Assembly: GCA_030248135.1 (NCBI GenBank)
Contig: JASANC010001516.1
Location: 19,476-83,475, forward strand
Source of the DNA: Theristus sp. LFF4_11
Taxonomy: Eukaryota > Nematoda > Chromadorea > Monhysterida > Xyalidae
Length of the DNA: 64,000 nucleotides
Direction: 5' to 3'
Part shown: positions 33,279 through 44,964 of the stretch, piece by piece
Layout: each line of letters begins with the position of its first letter
How positions within the stretch are numbered: position 1 is the stretch's first letter
The notes under the pieces: model-generated
The model's input: the letters and a program-made list of their open reading frames with translations, nothing else
Database searches by the model: none
Told to the model about the DNA's origin: nothing
Translations under genes and position numbers: made by a program

Positions 33279-34206
33279 GTTGGCCTATTAGTCTAAACTA
33301 CCGTAACCCAAAAAAGTCCATTTCAATTTCTTTTTATTTGAAAAGTTTAAACAACGCTTCTGTTGCAAACATGGCGATTTTGATTTGTCAGTGAACAAAA
33401 CAAAACTGTCCAAAACGACGCCGTCGCAATCCCACTGTTCATGTCTCAGTGTGGGTTTTGTAAAACGACGCCGACGGGATCCATTCCACTGCTCTGGCAC
33501 AGGAAACCTTGACAAAGAAAATGCGGCGAAGCACAGCACAGACACTAGTAGAAAATGGTGAAAACACACACACGCACGTTTTGTTTTGGGCTTGACCTCG
33601 TTTGTTTTGTTTGGGAATGACAAGTCAGAATTGGCATCCATACAACTTTCAAATTCAACCGTTTCTGCAACTTTTTTTGTTCGTCTCACCAATGCAAAAC
33701 AACGCCAACGCCAACCAGAAAAACGACGTGTCTGATGATTGGTTGACATTGATTGAACCACATGACAAAGTCAATTGTTTATTTCAAACAAACAATCCAA
33801 TTTATCCAATAAATAAAACAACCTCCCAATTTTATGCGACAATTTAATCACACCAAGATAAAGAAAAGTACGTATGAAAAAACATCACGACCAAACCAGA
33901 AGAAATTCGAGAAAATCGGCGACCCACCCACCAGCTGCACGTCTTCGTCATCTTGTTCAAGTGTCATCGAATAAACTATTATCACTTGATGGTGCGACTG
34001 CTTAGACAATCAATTTTCTGTATTTCTCAATTGTGTGTGCAAGGGAGAAAGAATGATCAGAATAGCACGAAGAATCAATCAATTAAAAAACACGGCAAAT
34101 TTGACACACAGTGTTTGAATTTTTGAACGCTTGTTTCTTACATTCAAATTTCGCGCACTCCTTGCACCCTGAAAAAAGCTGCTATGTTTACTCGGCCATT
34201 CCGTAC
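33279..34206 (+). repeat. 0.9-kb dispersed repeat, copy 2
   Basis: This is a direct copy of 28069-28976 with scattered substitutions and small indels. It is followed by a decayed relative of the GC-rich hairpin repeat (34205-34370). Confidence 0.75.
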
Positions 34207-34731
34207 ACGCACGCGCTGAAGCGCAGGCGGCAGCTTCAGCATGAATGATGAAGTAAAGCTGGAAAATGCATGTGTCAGGTTCGGGTCGGACTGTAAGCGT
34301 TGCAGCGGCTGACGCCGCTTCACTTCATCATAATGAAACTGCCGTCTGTACATCAGCGCGCGGTGCACTAATGTGCTTTTTGGCAACCGAGACTGGCAAT
34401 CTGTCTGGAAAATTTGCTCCAGCTATCTATATCGCCCCCCCCAACCCCCTGCTCTGGAACAACTATGTTAGAAATTGTTCACCCGCACGCCACACAGATC
34501 CGTTTTGACTTTTTCCTCTTTGGAACGTTCGACCTTCACGAGACGGCGACGGCTAATCTGAAATAAAGCACGCCAATTCAGCAAAATCGAGCAACAACGT
34601 GTGGAACGAAAACATAAAAATTTTACTTTCCGTTGCGCTGCTTGCGACGCGACGTTGACTTGCCACCGCTAGTTGACTGTCGTTCGTCGTCGCACTGCAC
34701 GCGTCACCTTCATCGCTCAGTAATATGGAAC

Positions 34732-35280
34732 TAGGGTTGTTAAAAAACGCAAAAATCGGTTTTTTTGTTTTTTAATTAAAAAATCAAAGTTGTGCTAAAT
34801 CAATCAGAGAGCTCGAAGAACCACATTTGATATGCAAGCGCCTCCCTAATGATTTCCGTATGGCGGAACTTTCCAGATTTTGTTTTGGTGACCTCATTTA
34901 CCCCTTTTCCAAACCGTTACCATGCCTCTTCTTGTGTTTTGATCCCCAAAACGTCACTAATTGTCCTCAGTTCAAATGAAAACAAACATACCGGCTTGAA
35001 ATTCGATCAATTCTGATGATGTCGCGACGACACGACACGAAACAGCAACCAGACAACATAGCGCTTGCAAACGGAGCAGCTCAGACGCTCAGAACTGAGA
35101 TTGCGAGGCAAATTGTTACCTCATCTGCATCGGAAATGGTAAGCCAAGGTTTGGGACGCTCAAAAACTTCATCACAGAAGTTGTGAAATCTAAAATCAGT
35201 CAAAAATTAAAAGAAATTTTTTTTGGCATTTTTGTTTTTAATCACTTTTTTTAAATTTCGATTTTTGTTCAACAACCCTA
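34732..35280. mobile_element. Short hAT-like element, 549 bp
   Basis: It starts TAGGGTTGTT and ends with the inverse, AACAACCCTA, continuing inward as AAAAA/TTTTT-rich arms (AAAATCGG, ATTTCGATTTTTG). The flanking 8-mers TATGGAAC and CACTGGAC match at only 4 of 8 sites, so the target duplication is eroded. A partial copy of the right end is at 48555-48620. Confidence 0.6.
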
Positions 35281-35689
35281 CACTGGACTTTTGCGACGAG
35301 GTCCCAGCGGTGGAGCTGATGCTTTGTGGACGTGGGGCACGACGATTGTAATGATCCGCGGCTGCTGCTGCTGGTGACGGCAATTGTCGTTGTGGTGCTT
35401 GAGCATGGTCCGGAATTGGTGAGGTTGCTCAGCTCCGCTTCGCAAACCTTCATCGTTCGAACGTTTGAGCTCGACCTCTCCTTCTCCATGACCAGTAGCG
35501 AAAGTGCGGAGAGGTTGGGGTCCACCCCCCCCATCAGCCAAAAATCCCGTGTACCCCCTCCCCCTTTTGTGTGCCAAAAGACCGCACATTTGACATTTTT
35601 TTGTGACCAAAAGACCGCAGATGCTATCAAACCAAAATACCGCACGTGCCAAAAGACCGCACCAAATTTGCCACGCTGATATTTTCACC

Positions 35690-35935
35690 ATCACCACAGC
35701 AGACTGGTTGTTTTCTGCATTGAAAGATGCAATTCCATTTTCAGTCTTTGCTGCCATCATGGTTAAGTGGACGGCAGACCAGCGAGTCTGGGCTGCCAAT
35801 TGGTGGGAACGTGCGAATAACTTTTCTACAGTGGTTCGGCAATTTCGTACAAAATTCAATTTGACTTCGCGTGACGATACATCAGTTCGGAAGTCCGTTT
35901 ATGAGCAATGATAAATAGTGAGATTATGGATGAAC
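35690..35935 (+). mobile_element. Diverged mariner-like HTH remnant
   Basis: The frame from 35759, MVKWTADQRVWAANWWERAN, aligns with the ORFs at 52091 and 181 but differs at many residues, so it is an older copy. A matching terminal fragment, TTGGAACCTTTTTTGGCTCACTCTG|TA, lies at 37760-37790. The element may therefore once have spanned 35.7-37.8 kb before other insertions. Confidence 0.6.
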
Positions 35936-36194
35936 ATTGTTTTTTCGTCAAAAATTGCTATTTTTTGAAAATTACACTGTAAAAATGTGTAAACCAAAAA
36001 AAAATTGATCACAAAAAACTCCCAAAATGTTCTAACACTGTTTTCCCAATGTTAAAACATGAGGTCCCTTTGTTACAGCTAAATCAACCCTCTGCTTTTC
36101 ACAACATTTGTCGATTTTTTTCAGGTTTTCCAGATGTTCTGCTGTAGTGAGTGATAGGGGCAACATACCGTAACAAAAATTGGGTCAGAAAAAC

Positions 36195-37188
36195 GGTACT
36201 CCTTAAAAATATGGGTCCGCTCAAATTTTATAGCAGCGCGCTGATTGATAACTCAAATGAAAGCATTCGTTCTGCTGAGTAATCCTGTGTGAGAGTTTTT
36301 TGAAATTCAAAATTTTGAAGAAGTTATTTGAATTTGAAATTTTTGATTGAGTACGTCTGTGGTGAGCCGTGAGCGTGTACAGTGCACTGAATAACTGTAT
36401 TTATGTGCTTGATGGATATTTATAATGGATACCGTTATTACATGATTGCATGAAACAGTCATAAGTCTGAAGGTAGGACCCACGGGTTACGGTAGCGGTA
36501 GTTTTGGGTCTTGACACGAAGTTGCTGAAATCCACTTTGTTTCTTGTGATTAACAGTTGAAACCTTTTAGAAACATGTCAAAAAGCGGATTTCAAGGGTT
36601 ACGGTACAGACCCAAAACTACCGCTACCGTAACCCGTGGGACCAAACTTTTGACATATAATAACTGTTACATGCAATCATGTGAACGGTATCCATCATCC
36701 CAGTAGCTTTACCTGGCAATAAAGGACGTTTTTGAAAAATCGTGTCGAGACCAACAGCAGAATTATCGTAACCCTTGAAATCCAGTTTTTGACATATTCT
36801 GTTGAAATGCTGAAATTTTTTGAAAAGTTTCGACTGTTATTCACAAGAAACAAAGTGGCTTTCAGCAACTTCGTGTCAAGACCCAAAACTACCGCTACCG
36901 TAACCCGTGGGTCCTACCTTCAGACGTATGACTGTTTCATGCAATCATGTGAACGGTATCCATTATAAATATCCATCAAGCACATAAATATAGTCATTCA
37001 GTGCGCTGTACACGTTCACCACAGACGCACTCAATCAAAAATTGAAAATTCAAATAACTTCTTCAAAATTTTGAATTTCAAAAAACCCTCACACAGGATT
37101 GCTCAGCAGAACGAGGGCTTTCATTTGAGCCATCAATCGGCGTGCTGCGATAAAATTTGAGCGGACCCATATTTTTAAGGAGTACCAG
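36195..37188. mobile_element. 1.0-kb fold-back element
   Basis: CGGTACTCCTTAAAAATATG at the left is mirrored by CATATTTTTAAGGAGTACC at the right. Arms of about 490 bp meet near 36690. Each arm contains an internal inverted pair of GGGTTACGGTAGCGGTAGTT, so there is palindrome within palindrome. No coding capacity. Confidence 0.8.
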
Positions 37189-37934
37189 AAAAACCTGATT
37201 GATTGATTGATTGATTTTATTTCGCTCTCAGATTTCCAGTTTTCTTTGAAAGCAAATCAAAACAAAGCAATTGTATGATCCAATAGCCTAACAAAACGCC
37301 TCAAAGTTAAAACAACAGAATGCCTCAAAGTAAGTGGAATCAGAAAGGAAATGACATGAAAATGTCCGGTTTTTTAGTGAACTGTCAACACAACTGAGGA
37401 AAAAAGTCAACCGAAACAAACACTCAAAGACTACAACACAGTCAAAACACGACACTACAAAACAAAACAATCCGACTCCGACAGTCAGACTGAAACTGAA
37501 ACTGCTGATTGAAAAAAAACTAAGACAAATAAATCTGGTTGGTAAATTACGAGTTCGTCGAATCGCTGGTTTACGAAAAACCACATCGCATGAAGTTCAT
37601 AGCTGTCGCAGCACACGTACACAAAGCGAATCACTGACGGGCACGAGCACACAAACGAGCATCACAACCTCCAAATGTTTTTTTAATAGTGTTTCAGCTT
37701 TAATTGTGTTTAATTTTCAGCTCGAAACACCTCAGCACAAGCCAGTGATTGCATTTTAGAATTGGAACCTTTTTTGGCTCACTCTGTAGAATCAGCGGAA
37801 CCGACTTGCTAAATGCGCGTGCGGTCTTTTGGCACGTGCGGTATTTTGGTTCCACACCAATCTGCGGTATTTTGGTCTTTCGGTCTTTTGGCACGTGCGG
37901 TCTTTCGGTACGTGCGGTCTTTTGCCTATGATTC

Positions 37935-38215
37935 CCCCCTTTACCTCGGTACTAGACTCCCCCCATTTTTCTTGACGTTTATGTCTGTTCCTGCATAGAT
38001 TTTGTTGTTTCTGACCAAACAAACAGCTTCTTTGCACAAGATATTCCGTATTTTACGAGAATTTTGGTGTTTTTCCAAAGCAAAAAATTGGTATTACCCG
38101 TGCGATCCCGTGCACCCCCCTCATGAAATTTTTCTGCAGTGCACCCCCCTCACAGAGAAAGCACCTGACACCCCCCTCTAAAATTAGGCAAGCACCCTCC
38201 CCCCTCACCCGAGGT
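37935..38215. repeat. C-run block (G-quadruplex potential on minus strand)
   Basis: Repeated modules such as GTGCACCCCCCTCA and GACACCCCCCTCTAAAATT. The inverse counterpart is at 47890-48440 (TTTTAGAGGGGGGTGTCAGG, GAGGGGGGTGCACTGGCAG). Both include GATCCCGTGCA/GGGATCGCACGGG. Confidence 0.7.
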
Positions 38216-38239
38216 CCTGCCTCCCGCTTTCGCCACTGT

Positions 38240-38705
38240 CCATGACACGGCAAATCTGAAAAAACATGAATTCAGCAAAATCGAGCAAAACCATGTGGAA
38301 CGAAAAACATAAAAAAACAGCACTGTCCGTGGCGTTGCTTGCGACGCGACGTTGACCAGATCAGAAAACATCAGGCCGCATTCGCATCGCACTCTCGCAG
38401 TCATTCTGCCTGGCCTGCCAAAATCAACGTATCACTCTACGTAACGTAGTCACTTCGCGGTGACGACGGCGCCATGTTTCACGTTCGACAGCGATTCAGT
38501 TTTCTTCACTTTAGCTCAGTTTCCGCATAAAGTTTCTTGTCTGCAATAAGCAATAATCCACACTAATCACCTCCCTCAGCCCTTAATTTTGTTGGCGACA
38601 GATAAATGGTTTGAAAAAATGAAATGCTGTTTCTATTCTAATCCACTGCGGTCCAAAAACTGAATCTGCAGAAAAACAGAAAAAGTGAACATCAATCAGT
38701 TTCTT
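38240..38705. repeat. Dispersed repeat, copy 2
   Basis: This is a direct copy of 32838-33275. Confidence 0.65.
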
Positions 38706-38709
38706 CTTT

Positions 38710-39073
38710 TTTGTCTAGTTTTCACTTTTCTTTTGTTGATTTTGTTCTGTTTATTCCATTGTTGTAGTCGTTATGGTACATCTGTCCATGTTCAGAAGTG
38801 CGGTGCGTGCGGGATCTGCACTCAGCCAACGGTACGGTACGTGCGATGCGATGATCATGATCCCGTTTAGACTATTAGGATACCGGTTTCGGTTTTGCCT
38901 CGTTTTTTCACTTTGTTTCTGTTGATTTTGTTTGTTTTTTTCTTTTATTGTGGTCGTTATGGTACGTCTGTCTTATGTTCGGGAGTGTGGTGCGTGCGCG
39001 CTCTGCACTCAGCCAACGGTACGGTACGTGCGATGCGATGATCATGATCCCGTTTAGACTATTAGGATACCGG
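38710..39073 (+). repeat. Tandem duplication, two units of about 187 bp
   Basis: Both units end in an 80-bp nearly identical stretch from CTCAGCCAACGGTACGGTAC to ACTATTAGGATACCGG, at 38886 and 39073. The first halves are more diverged. The function is unknown. Confidence 0.8.
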
Positions 39074-39099
39074 CACGAAAAGCTTCTTTATTAAAAGCA

Positions 39100-39387
39100 C
39101 CTGGCGCTTCTTTTTTAAAACGCACGCGCACGTGGCATCGGCATGCTCATGCTCATGATCCACTAGCGCGCCTGCACACGCTCCGGCCCCAACAAAAACT
39201 TGTTCAAAACGCAATTGTTCTGACATCTACCTTCTTGAAAAGGCTTGGCTTAGGTTAGGATTAGGTTAGGAATTGGTTTGGCTTAGGATTAGGCTTTAGG
39301 ATTAAGATTTGAATCAAGTCCGTTTTAGCAATGTCCGACAACGCGCGTGTTTTACCTGAAGCGGATTTTAGAAAAGAAGGGCAGCCT
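39100..39387 (+). repeat. Telomere-like (TTAGG) dispersed repeat, copy 1
   Basis: This is a 290-bp repeat with the core GGCTTGGCTTAGGTTAGGAT, then GAATAGG/GGCTTTAGGATTAAG variants. Further copies are at 46620-46860, 47089-47375 and, inverted, 47597-47882. The TTAGG/TTAGGC-like core is degenerate and not a perfect telomeric array. Confidence 0.7.
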
Positions 39388-39906
39388 TAAAAGCACGCGC
39401 ACTTGGCATCGGCATTGCTCATTGCTCATGATCCAATAACGCGCGCACACACGCACGAGCGTAACTCCGCCCCCTTTAGATTCACACACACAGCAAGGCT
39501 AATCGCTGGCGGGCTCTTCAGTGAAATGGAATGCAAGCTTGAGATTAAATAAAGTTGGATAGACCGCTGATTGGCTGTATTTGAAATTCGTGCGATGGTT
39601 GGTTTTAAACAATGCAGTTTCTTCTGGTGCAGATTAATGTTACCATGGCAGAACAAAAATTACAAAATTCAAATTCAACAGCACATGAGCTCGAGCTCTA
39701 TTCAACAAACTGCTGTTGGAATGCGATTTGGAAATGAATTGTGGAGACGCCGGGTGTCTCTGAAATTTGGTGCAAGGATTGGCTTGAAAACAATGTTTCT
39801 CTCTCAAGGGTTTTCAGAAAAACCCAAAAGAATGGCCACACAATATCATGAAGCAGAATCAAAAACCACACCTCAGGGGTTTGTTGTTTTTGCGCAACAG
39901 TTTGAA

Positions 39907-41133
39907 CTAGCCAATTGACCCGTGCCTACGGCACGGTTAGCTGATAATACAATTATTATTTTTGAGTGGATTTTGGCCTTTTGAACCGTGCTAAAAATGC
40001 ATTGCATTTTGATTTTGAGCTGCTTTAGTCGTTCGCGTTCAAATGATCAAAAACAATCTTCTGATCCGGAACACAATCTTTACTGCATTCCCTTTTAAAG
40101 TTAAAAAATCTTTTTAAATCACCAATGGTTAATTGCTGTTCCCGTTAAAAATATGTAAAACGATTTTAAAGTTAGTTGAATTGAAACGACAAAAAGTATA
40201 ATTTTATAAAAATCGTTTTTGAATGTAATGTAATTTTAATTTTGAAATTTTGGTTTTGAAATTGACACATTTCTAATTAAACCCGCGTGTTAAAAACAAA
40301 TTTAAAATGCGAAGTTTATAATTTTGCTGTTATGTTTTTTACCCGTTCACCCTGCTCCAAGCCAATCCTTTTTTGTACAGTGACAATACAAAAAAGTTAA
40401 CAAAAAAATGTAAAAAATGACGTTTAAATGAAAAAAACATTAAAAAAACTGTTTTTATACCTTAACGTATATCCTAACATATAAGCCAAGCCTTTTCGCA
40501 AAGTGAAAATGAACAAATAACTGCTTTGAAAGCCATCTTGCTTTCTAATCAGATTTTTAGTTTATCACGCACTTCATTAACAAACCCCGTTTATTTGATT
40601 TTGCAGTTAATTTTTTTAGTTGAGTTGTTTAGATAAAACTTCTCTGTTTTTGAAAAAGTCTTAAGCAATAACTTTTCAACATTTTTCTGTTTTTGAAAAC
40701 GTTCTCATGCAATAACTGTTTAACCAAATGATAATGAAAAATATTGTCTTGAAAGCAAAGTGCAATGTGCACTTGCAATTTCGATGTCGTTTTGCAACCT
40801 GATTAAAAAAAACAATTGCAATGATTCTTCATAGTTGGTTTTCTTTCATCTTTCGCTTTCGGTCAGTTTGAACAGCAACAATTGCCATTAATTGTCGATC
40901 GTATGTTAAGGCGCTGTCGCGGATGACCAAAGAGTATCATGATGACTTCGCAGTACAGAGTAACGTTTTTGAGAAAATGATTTGCAGTACAGAGTAACGT
41001 TTTTGAGAAAATGATTTGCATTATTAATAATAGGTTAAGAAATTGAGATTTAGCTATCTTAAATAGCAAAAATAAGCGCCAATTCAAATTGCAAAAAAGT
41101 GACACGGACACCACTATTATCTTAGTATTATGA
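39907..41133 (-). mobile_element. Helitron-like unit 1
   Basis: Read on the minus strand, it starts TCATAATACTAAGATAATAG and ends with a hairpin (CCGTGCCGTAGGCACGG), a 9-nt spacer and CTAG followed by T. These are the hallmarks of Helitron ends: 5' TC and 3' hairpin plus CTRR before a target T. It is 1227 bp. No Rep/helicase frame is present, so it is non-autonomous. Confidence 0.8.
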
Positions 41134-42413
41134 CTAGCCAATTGACCCGTGCCTACGGCACGGTTAGCTGATAATACAATTATTATTTTTGAGTGGATTT
41201 TGGCCTTTTGAACCGTGCTAAAAATGCATTGCATTTTGATTTTGAGCTGCTTTAGTCGTTCGCGTTCAAATGATCAAAAACAATCTTCTGATCCGGAACA
41301 CAATCTTTACTGCATTCCCTTTTAAAGTTAAAAAATCTTTTTAAATCACCAATGGTTAATTGCTGTTCCCGTTAAAAATATGTAAAACGATTTTAAAGTT
41401 AGTTGAATTGAAACGACAAAAAATATAATTTTATAAAAATCGTTTTTGAATGTAATGTAATTTTAATTTTGAAATTTTGGTTTTGAAATTGACACATTTC
41501 TAATTAAACCCGCGTGTTAAAAACAAATTTAAAATGCGAAGTTTATAATTTTGCTGTTATGTTTTTTACCCGTTCACCCTGCTAGCCAATCCTTTTTTGT
41601 ACAGTGACAATACAAAAAAGTTAACAAAAAATGTAAAAAATGACGTTTAAATAAAAAAAACATTAAAAAAACTGTTTTTATACCTTAACGTATATCCTAA
41701 CATATAAGCCAAGCCTTTTCGCAAAGTGAAAATGAACAAATAACTGCTTTGAAAGCCATCTTGCTTTCTAATCAGATTTTTAGTTTATCACGCACTTCAT
41801 TAACAAACCTCGTTTTTTGATTTTGCAGTTAATTTTTTAGTTGAGTTGTTTAGATAAAACTTCTGTTTTTGAAAAAATCTTAAGCAATAACTTTTCAACA
41901 TTTTTCTGTTTTTGAAAACGTTCTCATGCAATAACTGTTTAACCAAATGATAATGAAAAATATTGTCTTGAAAGCAAAGTGCAATGTGCACTTGCAATTT
42001 CGATGTCGTTTTGCAACCTGATTAAAAAAAAACAATTGCAATGATTCTTCATAGTTGGTTTTCTTTCATCTTTCGCTTTCGGTCAGTTTGAACAGCAACA
42101 ATTGCCATTAATTGTCGATCGTATGTTAAGGCGCTGTCGCGGATGACCAAAGAGTATCATGATGACTTCGCAGTACAGAGTAACGTTTTTGAGAAAGTGA
42201 CCAAAGAGTATCATGATGACTTCGCAGTACAGAGTAACGTTTTTTGAGAAAGTGATTTGCAGTACAGAGTAACGTTTTTGAGAAAATGATTTGCATTATT
42301 AATAATAGGTTAAGAAATTGAGATTTAGCTATCTTAAATAGCAAAAATAAGCGCCAATTCAAATTGCAAAAAAGTGCCACACGAACGTGCAGCTACTATC
42401 TTAGTATTATAGA
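41134..42413 (-). mobile_element. Helitron-like unit 2
   Basis: It has the same ends as unit 1. Its 5' end is TCTATAATACTAAGATAGTA and its CTAG abuts the TC of unit 1 with no base between. It is 1280 bp and closely similar to unit 1, with an extra partial duplication of the CAGTACAGAGTAACG motif near its 5' end (42165-42275). Confidence 0.8.
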
Positions 42414-43543
42414 CTAGCCAATTGACCCGTGCCTACGGCACGGTTAGCTGATAATACAATTATTATTTTTGAGTGGATTTTGGCTTTTTGAACCGTGCTA
42501 AAAATGCATTGCATTTTGATTTTAAGCTGCTTTAGTCGTTCCCGTTCAAATGATCAAAAACAATCTTCTGATCCGGAACACAATCTTTACTGCATTCCCT
42601 ATTAAAGTTAAAAACAATCTTTTTTTAATCACCAATGGTTAATTGCTGTTCCCGTTGAAAATATGTAAAGCGATTTTAAAGTTAGTTGAATTCAAACGAC
42701 AAAAAGTAACATTTTATAAAAATCGTTTTTGAATGTAATGTAATTTCAATTTTGAATTTTTGGTTTTGAAATTGACACATTTCTAATTAAACCCGCGTGT
42801 TAAAAACAAATTTAAAATGCGAAGTTTATAATTTTGCTGTTATGTTTTTTACCCGTTCACCCTGCTCCAAGCCAATCCTTTTTTGTACAGTGACAATACA
42901 AAAAAGTTAACAAAATATGTAAAAAATGACGTTTAAATAAAAAAACATTAAAAACTGTTTTTATACCTTAACATATACTTTAACATAAGGCAAGCTTTTT
43001 CGCAAAGTGAAAATGAACAAATAACTGCTTTGAAAGCCATCTTGCTTTCTGATCAGATTTTTAGTTTATCACGCACTTCATTAACAAACCCCGTTTATTT
43101 GATTTTGCAGTCAATTTTTTTCGTTGAGTTGTTTAGATAAAACTTTTCTGTTTTTGAAAAAGTCTTAAGCAATAACTTTAAACGTTTTTCTGTTTTTGAA
43201 AACGTTCTCATGCAATAAATGTTTAACCAAATGATGATGAAAAATATTGCAACGATTCTTCATAGTTGGTTTTCTTTCATCTTTTGCTTTCGGTCAGTTT
43301 GAACAGCAACAATTGCCATTAATTGTCAATCGTATTTTAAGGCGCTGTCGCGGATGACCAAAGAATATCATGATGACTTCGCAGTACAGAGTAACTTCTT
43401 TGAGAAAACGATTTTGCATTAATAATAGGTTAAGAAATTGAGATTTGCAATGTAGCTATCTTAAATAGCAAAAATACGCGCCAATTCAAATTGCAAAAAA
43501 GTGACACGGACACCACTATTATCTTAGTATAATAGATAGATGA
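42414..43543 (-). mobile_element. Helitron-like unit 3
   Basis: It is 1130 bp with the same hairpin and CTAG end. It joins directly to the TC of unit 2. It is more diverged, with a 40-bp class deletion around 43240. Its 5' end, TCATCTATCTATTATACTAA, touches the CTAG of unit 4. Confidence 0.8.
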
Positions 43544-44964
43544 CTAGCCTATTGACCCGAGCGTATGTGGCTTAATCAATGCCAAGCCTTTTTGGTGAAG
43601 TGGCATTGACTTAGAAAGAAAAAAACAGTAACGTTTACTGAATAATAACCCTGAAGAAAATTTACCTTGTGCTGCCGTGAAGTCGCCTACAATACAATAT
43701 TTTTTAATGTATTTAAATAAATAAAAAATGCGAAGTTTGTGATTTTGCTATTTTTACCCGTTTACCCTAACCGAAGGCAAGCCTTTTTGTAAGTGAAGTA
43801 AAATTGAATAAAAAATATAAAAACTAACGTTTTTTTCATTTACCCGTTTTAAAAACAAAGCTTTTTTACCCGTTTACCGAAGCCAAGCCTTTTTTGTAAA
43901 GTGAAAATGCGAAGTTTATGATTTTGCTATTTTTCCCCGTTCACCCTAACCTAAGTCAAGCCTTTTTGTATGTGAAGTAAGATTGAATAAAAACATAAAA
44001 ACTAACGTTTTTTTTCAATTACCCGTTTTAAAAATCTAATGCTTCTTTTACCCGTTTACCTAAGCCAAGCCTTTTTTGCAAAGTGAAAATGCGAAGTTTA
44101 TGATTTTGCTATTTTTACCCGTTCACCCTAACCTAAGTCAAGCCTTTTTGTAAGTTAAGTAAGATTGAATAAAAAATATAAAAATTAACGTTTTTTTCAT
44201 TAAAAAAATACCCGTTTTAAAAAGCTGATGCTTCTTTTACCCGGTTACCCTAACATAAGCCAGCCTTTTTTCTAAAGTGTAAATGAATAGAAGAAGCAAA
44301 AAAGTGACGTTTATAATTTCGTTTTGCAGTCATTGAAGTTTTACCCGGTTACCCCAACATGAACCAAAAATTTTGCAAAGTGAAAATGAATGGTAAATAC
44401 CATTTCGACCCAATTAAAAAACTAACTTTTTTCAAATACGGTTTTGTTACATCTTTCGCAGTCGCTCATCAAGTTTTGAGCAGCAAAAATTGCCAGTTGC
44501 CCATCGTGCGTTACGTTGAAATTATCGCTCATAACCACGGAGTATCAATTTGAAAATGAAACATGGAGTATCAATTTCAATGAAATTACTTGTCTTGAAT
44601 CCAAAGTGCAACTTGCAAGGCCGATGTCGATGTGCGTTTTGCAACCCGATTTTTAAAAACAAAAAAGTTCAAACTTTTTTAAAAGACGGTTTTGTTACAT
44701 CTTTCCCAGTCGATCATCAAGTTTTGATCAGCCACGCTTCCATTTACCTATGCTGCGCTGAACTGTCTCTGTTGACCAAAGAGTATCATGATGACTGCAG
44801 CTATGAAGAGCGACGTTATAAGAAAACAATCTCAACTGGCATTATTAAAAAATAGGTTAAGGAAATTGAGATTGAGTTTTCTTAAGTAGCAAAAAAGGGC
44901 GCCAATTCAAATTGCAAAAAAGTGCCACAGACACACAGACACTTTGTAAATTTAATAATATAGA
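43544..44964 (-). mobile_element. Helitron-like unit 4 (different subfamily)
   Basis: It is 1421 bp. The 3' end is CTAG with only a weak hairpin (GACCCGAGCG). The 5' end is TCTATATTATTAAATTTAC, preceded by A. The interior is a tandem array of units of about 190 bp (ACCCGTTTACC...AAGCCAAGCC...GCGAAGTTTATGATTTTGC) at 43560-44340. It is related to the plus-strand element at 52467-54724. Confidence 0.7.

Noticed and set aside
33288..33761. 157-codon minus frame in the 0.9-kb repeat (also 28234-28611).
   Set aside because: The frame is not conserved between the two repeat copies, so it is unlikely to code.
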